DNA of 43,321 bases from CAYMKE01 sp964390955 (GTDB lineage: Bacteria > Bacteroidota > Bacteroidia > Bacteroidales > JBBRXJ01), in contig CAYMKE010000002.1 of the NCBI GenBank assembly GCA_964390955.1, forward strand, positions 1 through 43,321, given 5' to 3'. Below the pieces are notes generated by a model. The model made no database searches. It was given only the letters and a program-made list of their open reading frames with translations, and had not been told where the DNA came from. The position numbers and the translations under genes were made by a program. This document shows, piece by piece, positions 17,702-25,784 of the stretch (within the stretch, counting starts at the first letter, position 1; each line of letters begins with the position of its first letter).

Positions 17702-18619
17702 ATGAAATTCATTGGGTTTAAAATTATAATTTTTACTTTATATATTCAGCTAAATGCTCAAACGAGTTCTTTGGTCAGCCAGCATATGTTTTCCGGGTCT
17801 ATATACAATCCGGCATATACAGGAAGCAATGAAGCCCTTTCAGCATCTGTGATTCATAAAAACCAATGGGTCGGGATTGAAGGAGCACCTGTTACAGAGC
17901 TTTTTACACTACATACGCCTTTAAAGAAGTACCGTTTTGCATTAGGCCTTGCTTTTACACACGAAAGCATCGGGATATTCAACAAAAGCAGATTATTACT
18001 TAATTATGCATACCGCATACCTGCAGGCAATGGGAAGTTTGCAATGGGGATGTCAGCCGGATTCATCAACACCAGTGCACATTATCATAAAATTCACCTG
18101 ATTGAAGATAATGACAGGGCATATACCGGGCAAGCAACGTCATATTTATATCCGAATGTTGGACTTGGTTGTTATTATTATTCCGGCCTTTTTTATTGGG
18201 GATTCTCAATACCTTCAATAGGGAATGTACAAAGTGCAAAAAATGGGTATAATATGTCACTGAACTTTTCTCCGGTAAACTATACATATATGTTTGCTAC
18301 AGGATGGAAAATGTTTAATAAAAACGATAATTTTACATTAAACCCTTCAGTTTTATTAAAATACAATAATAATTTTAGTTTTCAATACGATTTAACATTA
18401 TTTGGGATTTTTCATAATAAAGTTTGGTTGGGAACGACTTACCGGATAAAAAATAATTTTGTAGTACTCGCAAAATATCATATTAATAATCAATTAAGTA
18501 TTGGATATGCATATGACATGGGAATCGGAGAACTAAGCAACGCAAATAGCGGGTCTCATGAGATTATGTTACAATATGTGTTTAATTATTTGGTAAAAGC
18601 TGTAAGCCCCAGATTATGA
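17702..18619 (+). CDS. PorP/SprF-family outer-membrane protein of type IX secretion
   Basis: A 305-residue outer-membrane beta-barrel. The signal peptide (MKFIGFKIIIFTLYIQLNAQ) is followed by the family's strongly conserved opening, SQHMFSGSIYNPAYTGS, and by HKNQWVGIEGAP and FGLA/LGLAFTHESIG-like strands. PorP/SprF proteins associate with T9SS substrates that carry type B sorting domains and are needed for their surface attachment. The upstream adhesin is exactly that type and is only 9 bp away, so co-translation and functional pairing are very likely. The length is normal for the family. Confidence 0.93.
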   Translation: MKFIGFKIIIFTLYIQLNAQTSSLVSQHMFSGSIYNPAYTGSNEALSASVIHKNQWVGIEGAPVTELFTLHTPLKKYRFALGLAFTHESIGIFNKSRLLLNYAYRIPAGNGKFAMGMSAGFINTSAHYHKIHLIEDNDRAYTGQATSYLYPNVGLGCYYYSGLFYWGFSIPSIGNVQSAKNGYNMSLNFSPVNYTYMFATGWKMFNKNDNFTLNPSVLLKYNNNFSFQYDLTLFGIFHNKVWLGTTYRIKNNFVVLAKYHINNQLSIGYAYDMGIGELSNANSGSHEIMLQYVFNYLVKAVSPRL

Positions 18620-18658
18620 ATTTACAAATAACTATTTGTATTAATAAAAAATAAACAT

Positions 18659-18794
18659 ATGAACCGAGCATATAAAAAATAATCATTTTTTGCACACACG
18701 AGAATGATTGTTTTTTACATGCGAGCTCCATATGGCCATTGAACTAAGCATAGCAATCTCATAAACGAAGTGAGTAAAATTTAAAAATAAACAG
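18659..18794 (+). repeat. Family B dispersed repeat, copy 1, ending at a start codon
   Basis: About 136 bp. The part from 18695 to the ATG at 18795 matches 42277-42375 closely over ~100 bp, including CACACGAGAATGATT, CCATTGAACTAAGCATAGC and ACGAAGTGAGTAAAA. The left part (ATGAACCGAG to CACACACG) also matches 36381-36427. A near-identical 17-mer, AAAAATAAACAKATGAA, flanks the element on both sides (18646-18662 and 18783-18799), which could be a target duplication or a shared start-site leader. Confidence 0.75.
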
Positions 18795-20201
18795 ATGAAA
18801 GTGATCCTTAGAATTTTTTTTCTTATCCTTTTTGAATCCATTCTTTATCATTCTTATTCACAATTCAGAACAAACAATTATAGTTTGGAAAGACTCCCTT
18901 TTAATACAGATCAATTCAATGAATTTTCCCCTGCCATGTATAATAATGGGTTGGTATTTTGTTCTGATCGCGAAAAAGGTGAATTTATAAGATATTCTAC
19001 ACCTGATAATAAATCTGTATTTGATTTATTTTATATAAAAAAGACACTGGAAGGTTGGGGAGACGTAGAAATTTTTTCTAAAAACCTTGATTTTCCTGCA
19101 CATAAAGGGCCATTAACATTTTCAAAAGATAAAAAAACCATATATTATACCCGGAATATTTATAAAAATAAAAAAGGCAGTGATAATAAGCTGGGAATTT
19201 TTATTGCACAATTTATAGACGGACAATGGATAGAAAAATATCCGTTTAAATACAATCAGGATACATTTAATGTACAACATCCTGCATTGAATTTTGATGG
19301 AGATGAACTTTTTTTTGTTTCCGATATGCCCGGCGGAGTTGGTGGGAAAGATATATATGTGTGTAAAAAACAAGCGAATGAATGGCTGCCGCCCAAAAAT
19401 CTTGGAGACGTAATTAATACGGAAGGGAATGAATTGTACCCGTTTGTAACTGAAAATGGCAGAATATTTTTTACTTCGGATAAACATGATAAAATAGGAA
19501 GACTTGATATATTTTTTTCAGACAGAAGTAAAGAAAAATGGAGTAACCCCACTAAACTCCCCGCTCCATTCAATTCTTTTGCAGACGATTTTGGATATGT
19601 ATCTAACAGCAATAATGAAATAGGGTACTTTTCTTCTAATCGTGAGGGCAGTGATGACATTTACTCATTTACGGTTCCTTTCCCCGAATTTGAAAATTGT
19701 GATTCAGTAAAAGAAGAAGATTACTGCATTGAAGTATTTGAAAAAGGTGCAATGGAACTGGGAACCACATCATTTAAATATGAATGGGATTTTGGTGACG
19801 GAACAACAAAACGCGGCTTAAAGACTGAACATTGTTATAGCGGCCCCGGAAAATATATCATTGAACTAAATGTTATTGATACAATAACAAACCAGGTGTT
19901 TATGAATGAGGCAACGTATACTTTAGAACTGGAGCAAATAAAACAGGTTTATATCAATGCGCCGGATACATTTTATGTGAATAAAAAAATTGAGTTGACA
20001 GGGCAACCCATGAACCTGGACTTTGAAATTAGCGATTATTATTGGTTTTTAGGAGATGAAACGCAAAGAAGAGGGAAAAAAATTTATCATAAATACAAAA
20101 AAAAGGGAGATTATAAAATTATTTTAGGCGTAAAATCCAAAGAAGATGATGAATACTCAAAAAGATGCAATTATAAAATGATAAAAATATTACCTAAATA
20201 G
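18795..20201 (+). CDS. Exported PD40-repeat protein with two PKD domains
   Basis: The 468-residue product has a signal peptide (to residue ~22, HSYS/Q). Residues ~30-300 form WD40-like PD40 beta-propeller blades with repeated LxFVSDxPGG and IFFTSD motifs (DELFFVSDMPGGVGGKDIYV, GRIFFTSDKHDKIGRLDIFF, IGYFSSNREGSDDIYSF). Two PKD domains follow: YEWDFGDGTTKRG (residues ~330-345) and YYWFLGDETQRRGKK (~413-427), ending HKYKKKGDYKIIL. PD40 proteins of the PorE kind carry a C-terminal OmpA peptidoglycan anchor, which is absent here. By position after the adhesin/SprF pair it may be an accessory periplasmic or surface protein of that locus, but the direct role is unknown. A family B repeat abuts its start codon. 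Confidence 0.82.
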   Translation: MKVILRIFFLILFESILYHSYSQFRTNNYSLERLPFNTDQFNEFSPAMYNNGLVFCSDREKGEFIRYSTPDNKSVFDLFYIKKTLEGWGDVEIFSKNLDFPAHKGPLTFSKDKKTIYYTRNIYKNKKGSDNKLGIFIAQFIDGQWIEKYPFKYNQDTFNVQHPALNFDGDELFFVSDMPGGVGGKDIYVCKKQANEWLPPKNLGDVINTEGNELYPFVTENGRIFFTSDKHDKIGRLDIFFSDRSKEKWSNPTKLPAPFNSFADDFGYVSNSNNEIGYFSSNREGSDDIYSFTVPFPEFENCDSVKEEDYCIEVFEKGAMELGTTSFKYEWDFGDGTTKRGLKTEHCYSGPGKYIIELNVIDTITNQVFMNEATYTLELEQIKQVYINAPDTFYVNKKIELTGQPMNLDFEISDYYWFLGDETQRRGKKIYHKYKKKGDYKIILGVKSKEDDEYSKRCNYKMIKILPK

Positions 20202-20219
20202 TGTCCGTCTATAAAGTCA
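20201..20219 (+). repeat. 19-bp motif overlapping a stop codon, copy 1
   Basis: GTGTCCGTCTATAAAGTCA starts at the G of the TAG stop codon. It matches 43257-43275 at 18 of 19 bases, where it again begins at the G of a TAG stop of an unrelated gene. It may be the left edge of the family A element at 20221. Confidence 0.6.
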
Positions 20220-20220
20220 A

Positions 20221-20341
20221 GTGTTTGGATCATAATGTTCGATAACGAGGCTTGCGAAGCCCCAAAATGCGCAGTTTACTGGCGTAAATGAGCAATTTTG
20301 GGGCAAGCGTAACGAAGTTAGCGGACATTATGGACAAACAC
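20221..20341 (+). repeat. Family A nested palindromic repeat, copy 2
   Basis: About 121 bp with terminal inverted arms (GTGTTTGGATCATAATGTTCG at the left, written here in two parts: GTGTTTGGAT then CATAATGTTCG; and CGGACATTATGGACAAACAC at 20322-20341). The perfect 10-bp inner stem is GCCCCAAAAT (20259-20268) with ATTTTGGGGC (20295-20304). The small apical stem TTTAC/GTAAA closes the structure. It aligns in reverse orientation with 6368-6469. This MITE-like or REP-like form codes for nothing. Confidence 0.75.
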
Positions 20342-20342
20342 T

Positions 20343-20374
20343 AAATAGTGTTTTTTATATACACTATTTTTTTT
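20343..20374 (+). terminator. Intrinsic terminator after the PD40-PKD gene
   Basis: AAATAGTGT (20343-20351) pairs perfectly with ACACTATTT (20361-20369) around a short T-rich loop and runs straight into a tract of eight T. It would end the adhesin-SprF-PD40 transcript and separates it from the next gene. Confidence 0.7.
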
Positions 20375-20445
20375 AATTTATTCGTATAATAAATAAAAAA
20401 AAAGTGTATATTACAAACAGAATTGTGAAAGTAAATTGTATAGCG

Positions 20446-21408
20446 ATGATTAGATGTGTATTGATTGTTTTTCTTTTTAATATATTGCTGAATACATCAG
20501 GGCAGCCTGTTCCTGCAGAAGAAGAAAACATACCCTATTTGATGACATTTGGCCCGGAAGCTTCGACAAAATGGGGAGATGATGATTATGCACAAATATT
20601 TTTCTTTCTTGTGCCTAAACATTTTTCAATGCCCCTTTTTATCAGGATTTATGACCCGGATGTTGGAGGACAAATAGATGAAGCCAATGGGGATTTCAAT
20701 ACAACAATGAGTTATTCAATATATGGAGGCCAGGGAGCTTATTCAAACAAAGATGCACAAAGCCCGGAACCAACCGGCAATTATAATAGCGGGAATTTAT
20801 TGGATGCCAGGACATTCAGAAATGACGGGCAGTTTGATGAAAAATGGTTTACATTTGGCCCGTTCAATCCAACTGAAGGAGAATTTATAAAAAAATTTGA
20901 CGGATATATATTCAAAATTATTGTCCAGGGAGAAAGTGGAGATGATGGAAATTTATACCGGTTTTTCCTTAGTACTCAAATGAATGAAAACAAACGAATT
21001 GAAGGAGCCAATGCATTTGCTTATGAATATTCTTTTAGAATGCACAACGATCCTAATGAAGTTTCTCATATTTATCCTTATATAGATGATAAAACCATTT
21101 CTGTTAAACAATCTAATTTTGACTGGGATAACGATGGGCATATCAGAATTGTTTCTGTTGCCCGAAGAGGAACATTCGTTAAAGCATCAGGGGATAATGA
21201 GTGGGTAACAACAGAATTTAAAATTAAAGAAGAGGAAAAAGGAACATCTTTAGATTTCCAGTTTATTAAAAACAAGACAACACCTATTAAAAATAATAAT
21301 GTTGTAATATATGTAACAAATCAATATGGTGAGCTTTTACCCTTTTATACTATTCCCATTGGTGGTGTACCTAAATATAAATATCAAATTGGGGTGAAAA
21401 GAAAGTAA
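20446..21408 (+). CDS. Exported protein of unknown function
   Basis: I do not recognise the family. The frame is open from a GTG at 20404, but the ATG at 20446 gives a clean signal peptide (MIRCVLIVFLFNILLNTSGQ) and is preferred, giving 320 residues. The mature part is rich in beta-strand and acidic residues: IFFFLVPKHFSMPLFIRIYD looks like a beta-sandwich, with a DPDVGGQIDEANGDFNT stretch, two NPTEGEF/GDDGNLYRF segments, and a FDWDNDGHIRI stretch that could bind calcium. No sorting domain is visible. It ends 95 bp before the propeller-phosphatase gene, which has its own promoter. A sensor-ligand relation is possible but only inferred. Confidence 0.65.
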   Translation: MIRCVLIVFLFNILLNTSGQPVPAEEENIPYLMTFGPEASTKWGDDDYAQIFFFLVPKHFSMPLFIRIYDPDVGGQIDEANGDFNTTMSYSIYGGQGAYSNKDAQSPEPTGNYNSGNLLDARTFRNDGQFDEKWFTFGPFNPTEGEFIKKFDGYIFKIIVQGESGDDGNLYRFFLSTQMNENKRIEGANAFAYEYSFRMHNDPNEVSHIYPYIDDKTISVKQSNFDWDNDGHIRIVSVARRGTFVKASGDNEWVTTEFKIKEEEKGTSLDFQFIKNKTTPIKNNNVVIYVTNQYGELLPFYTIPIGGVPKYKYQIGVKRK

Positions 21409-21452
21409 AAAGAAACCTGTTTTTTTACAAAAAATGTATCCATAATTGAAAT

Positions 21453-21480
21453 TTTGCGTAAAATAAATTATCTAAATTTG
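21453..21480 (+). promoter_or_regulatory. Predicted promoter of the propeller-phosphatase gene
   Basis: TTTG (21453-21456) and TAAATTTG (21473-21480) are spaced by 16 nt, the same spacing as the adhesin promoter at 14094-14121. The start would be near 21487, 17 nt before the ATG. Confidence 0.55.
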
Positions 21481-21503
21481 TTCAATACATATTTTATAAA
21501 ATA

Positions 21504-24500
21504 ATGAGATACAGAATTGTTCATGCTCTTATAGTTTTTTTTGTAAGTGTACTTATTGTCTTTTCACAAAATTACAATTTCACACATTATAATATTGAAG
21601 ACGGCCTTTGTCATAGATTCATATATACCATACATCAGGATAACGACGGGTATATGTGGCTGGGTACAGGGGAAGGCCTCTGTAAGTTTGACGGGATTAA
21701 ATTTTCAAGTGAAATAAAAGGTGATTCTATTTCTTCTGATTACATCACTTATAGTTATAAAGACAAGCAGGAGGGGATTTGGTTTGGACATAATGACGGA
21801 AGCATTTCTTTTTTTAAAAATGGTATCTTTCACAGGATCAATACAACCCCTTACTTTAAAAGCAAAGTAAATGCTATTACAGAAGATAATCAAAATAATA
21901 TTTATGCATTGTCTCAAAATGAGGGAATCGTTAAAATAAACAAACATCACGAAATACAAGTTATATCAACCGGGCTCAATAATATATTATTTTATTCTTT
22001 TGTATTATATAATAAAAATCAATTGTTATTAGGAACCAATGAGGGGTTATTCTTTGGAAATATCAATAATACCAACTTATTGGCACATAAAATAGATGAG
22101 TTTCCTTCAACAAAAATTACAAGTATAATCCCCTCCAAAACAATGGATGGTTTCTGGGTTGCAACCAGTACGGATGGATTGTATTTTGTTCGTAATATCA
22201 ATACAAAGCAAATTGAAGTAAACAATGTTGGAAATACATTAAATCTTGAAAATGTAAATATACAATACTTAACCCATGACAGGCATCATAATTTATGGAT
22301 AGCAACATTTGGCAATGGGGCATATAAAATGAGTTATTCAGAAAACGAAAAAAAATATGATCAAATAGTTCACTATAATCAGAGTAATGGATTGGGAAGT
22401 CAATATGTAAAACATATTTTTGAAGACAAGGAAGGCAATATATGGTTTGCAACATATGGATCGGGATTGGCAGGGTTGGTTATGAATGCCTATAAATTTT
22501 TTAATTATGAAGATCACCCCTTAAATAATAATGCTTTATCCATTGAAAAAAATGATAGCATTTATTGGATTGGAGGAGAAAAAGGGCTTTTAAAGGTTGT
22601 ATCACAGTCCGGTGGCGGATTTAAATATCTTTCTTTTGATAAAAAAAACGGACTGCCTGAAGACAGGATAATATCTTTGTATATTGATAAAGAAAATACT
22701 CTTTGGGTGGGAACCTCACAATATGGGCTATACAAAAAAGAACAAAACCAAAATTATTTTACACAATATTTTATTTCAAATAATTCATTAGCAAATAAAG
22801 TCACGGATATTACCGGAGATGATTCAACATTATATTGTGCAACACATAATGGAGTGTATGTTTTTAATACAAGAAATAATGAAAAAAAGCATTATAATAC
22901 TTTGAATGGCCTTCCTCACAATAAAATAAATGATATATGTAAAAAGGGAAATAATACTATTTATATTGCAACAAAAAGCAATGGCATTTATACTTTAAAC
23001 GGAGATGAAGCTTTCGCCCTTAAATCTAATGTTCAACTCGAATTTACATGCCTCACAATTGATCAAAATGGAGTATTATGGGCAGGAACATATGGCGACG
23101 GAGTGTTTAAATTTACCAGCGACTCATTGATCAATTATTCAACAAACAAAGGATTGAAATCAAATTATTGTTATAGTATTGGCCAGGATGCCAAAGAAAC
23201 TATTTGGGTTGGACATCGGTTGGGGTTGAGCAGAATCTATTCAAATCAGAAAATTGAACAATATGGGCCAAAAAAAGGGTTTAAAGGAGATTGCAATCCT
23301 AATGCCATCATTAAAGAAAATCCTCTTTTTTTTATTGGTACCAACCAGGGAATGATATGCATTAACAGTGATAAAGAACAGCCCAATAAAACCCCGCCCA
23401 ATACAAATATTATATCAGTTATTATAAATGATAAACCCTATGACCCGGCAGAATCCATTAAACTTCCTTATGGGTCGTATAAAGTTGATTTTAAATATAT
23501 TGGTGTCAATCTTACAGCCCCTGAAGATGTAACATATTCCTATAAATTAGATGGATTTGACCTTGGATGGAATCAGGCAGGCAATAATCGTATTGCTAAA
23601 TACAGCAGACTGGATGATGGGAATTATACGTTTTTGGTGAAATCATGTAATGAAAATGGAATCTGCAATACAGAACCAACAACCTTTAATTTAAAAATTA
23701 GTATACCATTTTGGAAAACATGGTGGTTTATATTGGGGGTAATCATCCTTTTAATTTTACTGGTCATACTTATCATTGCCATTCGAGAACGAAATCACCG
23801 GAAATTACAGGAATACCTCGAAACGCAATTGGACTTAAGGACTAAAGAAGTGCAGATGCAAAAAAAAGAACTTGAAATTAAAAACAAAAACATCACTGAC
23901 AGTATTAACTATGCCAGGAGAATACAATCGGGTATGCTTCCTTCGTTATCAAGGATTCATCAAACAGTAAAAGACGCTTTTGTATTTTACCTGCCACGTG
24001 ATATTGTAAGCGGTGATTTTTTCTGGTTTAATCAGAATAAAAACGGTGACTATATTATTGTATGTGCTGATTGTACCGGACATGGGGTGCCAGGGTCAAT
24101 GCTGTCAATGATAGGAATGACCCTGTTAAAAGATATTTGCAATCGAACCGATGTCAAAACCCCTTCTGATATTCTGTCTCACCTCGAAAAAGAGATACAA
24201 AATATTTTGAATCAAAACGAGGATACTCAATCCAATGATGGTATGGATATGACCATTGTCCAACTCAACCCGAAAACAAATAAAGCACTTATTTCTTCTG
24301 CAATGCAGACCTTTATCATTGTAAAAAACAATGAATTATTGAAATTAAAAGGTGAAAGCGTACCCATTGGTGGAGATCCTTTGATAAGAAAAAAAATGAA
24401 AAAAGATTTTAAAACAATGGAAATACAATTAAATGAACAAGATATTATTTATATGTTTTCCGATGGATTTGTTGACCAGTTTGGAGGGGAAAAAGAAGAT

Positions 24501-24653
24501 AAATTCAAAATAAGGCGAATGATGAGCCTTATAAGTGAAATACATCAAAAACCAATGAACGAACAAAAAATATTGATTGAGAAAAAATTTTATGCGTGGA
24601 AAGGAGATAACAGCCAGGTAGACGATATTTTATTTATGGGAATCAGGCTATAA
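21504..24653 (+). CDS. Double beta-propeller (Reg_prop/Y_Y_Y) receptor with a cytoplasmic SpoIIE-type PP2C phosphatase
   Basis: A 1049-residue single-pass receptor. The signal peptide (residues 1-22) is followed by 12-14 Reg_prop blades, for example DGYMWLGTGEGL, HNLWIATFGNGAY, GNIWFATYGSGL, NTLWVGTSQYGLY and GVLWAGTYGDGVF: enough for two 7-bladed propellers (~30-640). A Y_Y_Y domain (~645-732) precedes one membrane helix (~740-762). A charged coiled coil (LEYLETQ-like, ~765-805) leads to a SpoIIE/PP2C phosphatase (~815-1049) with metal-site motifs PRDIVSGDFFW, CADCTGHGVPGSM, MFSDGFVDQ and VDDI (Asp1040-1041). Periplasmic sensing would regulate Ser/Thr dephosphorylation, probably of an anti-anti-sigma or T9SS-linked partner, none of which is encoded in this window. 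It converges on the next gene with 5 bp between stops. Confidence 0.9.
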   Translation: MRYRIVHALIVFFVSVLIVFSQNYNFTHYNIEDGLCHRFIYTIHQDNDGYMWLGTGEGLCKFDGIKFSSEIKGDSISSDYITYSYKDKQEGIWFGHNDGSISFFKNGIFHRINTTPYFKSKVNAITEDNQNNIYALSQNEGIVKINKHHEIQVISTGLNNILFYSFVLYNKNQLLLGTNEGLFFGNINNTNLLAHKIDEFPSTKITSIIPSKTMDGFWVATSTDGLYFVRNINTKQIEVNNVGNTLNLENVNIQYLTHDRHHNLWIATFGNGAYKMSYSENEKKYDQIVHYNQSNGLGSQYVKHIFEDKEGNIWFATYGSGLAGLVMNAYKFFNYEDHPLNNNALSIEKNDSIYWIGGEKGLLKVVSQSGGGFKYLSFDKKNGLPEDRIISLYIDKENTLWVGTSQYGLYKKEQNQNYFTQYFISNNSLANKVTDITGDDSTLYCATHNGVYVFNTRNNEKKHYNTLNGLPHNKINDICKKGNNTIYIATKSNGIYTLNGDEAFALKSNVQLEFTCLTIDQNGVLWAGTYGDGVFKFTSDSLINYSTNKGLKSNYCYSIGQDAKETIWVGHRLGLSRIYSNQKIEQYGPKKGFKGDCNPNAIIKENPLFFIGTNQGMICINSDKEQPNKTPPNTNIISVIINDKPYDPAESIKLPYGSYKVDFKYIGVNLTAPEDVTYSYKLDGFDLGWNQAGNNRIAKYSRLDDGNYTFLVKSCNENGICNTEPTTFNLKISIPFWKTWWFILGVIILLILLVILIIAIRERNHRKLQEYLETQLDLRTKEVQMQKKELEIKNKNITDSINYARRIQSGMLPSLSRIHQTVKDAFVFYLPRDIVSGDFFWFNQNKNGDYIIVCADCTGHGVPGSMLSMIGMTLLKDICNRTDVKTPSDILSHLEKEIQNILNQNEDTQSNDGMDMTIVQLNPKTNKALISSAMQTFIIVKNNELLKLKGESVPIGGDPLIRKKMKKDFKTMEIQLNEQDIIYMFSDGFVDQFGGEKEDKFKIRRMMSLISEIHQKPMNEQKILIEKKFYAWKGDNSQVDDILFMGIRL

Positions 24654-24658
24654 CATTT

Positions 24659-25564
24659 CTAATATTCCAATCCAAGATTTTCTCTTAATTTCCTGTCAGA
24701 CTTTTTGTTTTTATTCCAATAATCAATCATCACTGTTTCCTTTAATGTTGCCTTTGTCGTCATTCCATCATATTTATCCTCCCATGATAAAATATGATAT
24801 GGGAATGTATTTTTAAAACGAATGGATAATGTCCTCTCCAAAGTTTTGTATGTAATTGAATAAATTGAAATAGATTGATCTGCTTTCAATACATTTAATT
24901 CTCCGGTTGCTTCGTAAACATTATATTCACAATGTGATAAACGTTGAAAAAGGGTGCCGGGGATAACCTTGAATTGTCCTTTAGGAAGTTTTTCCGGTGC
25001 AAGCCTTATCATTGTCCATATCTCGTCTTCCGGCATAGCATTTTTTAATATAAACTCCTGATCGCCTTCTTTTTCAAAATAAGAAAACAAATGCCCTTTG
25101 TACCCATCCTCAATCCTGTTCATTTGAGTAAATGTGTGTCCGCACCACTCCTGAGAAGCAGCAGTGATTTTCATGGTTGGATTGTTTTGTTTCTGGTGGA
25201 CAGGCGTAAAAACAGAAGCCATCACAGAATAGGGATACATTCCGGTAATGAATTTTTTGGTTAGATTTAATTTTAAAACCTTTTCAGCATCATTTCCTGC
25301 TTGTCTGGGATTATCCAACTTTACTTGCTTTTTCTTTGACAAATCTTCTGTCACAAAAATTAATATGGCATGGCCATCTCTTAGTTCTCCATATCTTGCT
25401 TGTTTGAGGTTATAGCTCGTTATTTCTGCTTCTCCACGATACCAATAAGCGCTGAACTCTGCATTTGTGTAACCAAAAAACTCTTCTCTATTTGCAGTTA
25501 ATGAGCAGCCGATATGCTGGATGCTTAAAAAAAACAATGAGGCAATTAAAAAGATACGTATCAT
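24659..25564 (-). CDS. Lipoprotein of unknown function
   Basis: The 301-residue protein has a lipoprotein signal peptide with the lipobox-like SIQHIGC (lipid Cys near residue 20). The mature part has 'GYTNAEFSAYWYRGEAEI.SY.L.QARYGE.R.G.AILIFVTEDLS', then DNPRQAGNDAEKVLKLNLTKKFITGMYPYS, features of a widespread Bacteroidota lipoprotein family. I have seen such proteins labelled as septum-formation Maf proteins, but none of the Maf nucleotide pyrophosphatase motifs is here. The conserved residues suggest a beta-rich periplasmic protein. It is divergent from the FAD oxidoreductase gene and convergent with the phosphatase gene. The function is unknown. Confidence 0.75.
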   Translation of the reverse strand: MIRIFLIASLFFLSIQHIGCSLTANREEFFGYTNAEFSAYWYRGEAEITSYNLKQARYGELRDGHAILIFVTEDLSKKKQVKLDNPRQAGNDAEKVLKLNLTKKFITGMYPYSVMASVFTPVHQKQNNPTMKITAASQEWCGHTFTQMNRIEDGYKGHLFSYFEKEGDQEFILKNAMPEDEIWTMIRLAPEKLPKGQFKVIPGTLFQRLSHCEYNVYEATGELNVLKADQSISIYSITYKTLERTLSIRFKNTFPYHILSWEDKYDGMTTKATLKETVMIDYWNKNKKSDRKLRENLGLEY

Positions 25565-25595
25565 AATTTATATAGTTATGTTATTTTTTATAAAT

Positions 25596-25603
25596 CAAAT
25601 ATA
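25596..25603 (-). promoter_or_regulatory. Predicted -7 box for the lipoprotein gene
   Basis: The complement reads TATATTTG, a full TAnnTTTG match 32-39 nt upstream of the ATG at 25564. The nearest TTTG upstream is 27 nt away, too far for a good -33 box. Confidence 0.35.
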
Positions 25604-25784
25604 AGGGGGCTTCTATTAATTATTTTCTTTCAAAAAAACAAATATAATGAATAAGATACAAGGAAAAAATAATTATAATCGTGTGTACAAAAAATGTTTA
25701 TTTTTTATATACCCGTTTCATTGATTTGTTTTGATTTGTATGTATATATCTTTATATTTACATTCATATTTTAATAATCTTAAT

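Noticed and set aside
24659..25564. Reading the lipoprotein as a Maf septum-formation inhibitor
   Set aside because: It has a lipoprotein signal and lacks the Maf nucleotide-pyrophosphatase motifs; I left the function unknown.
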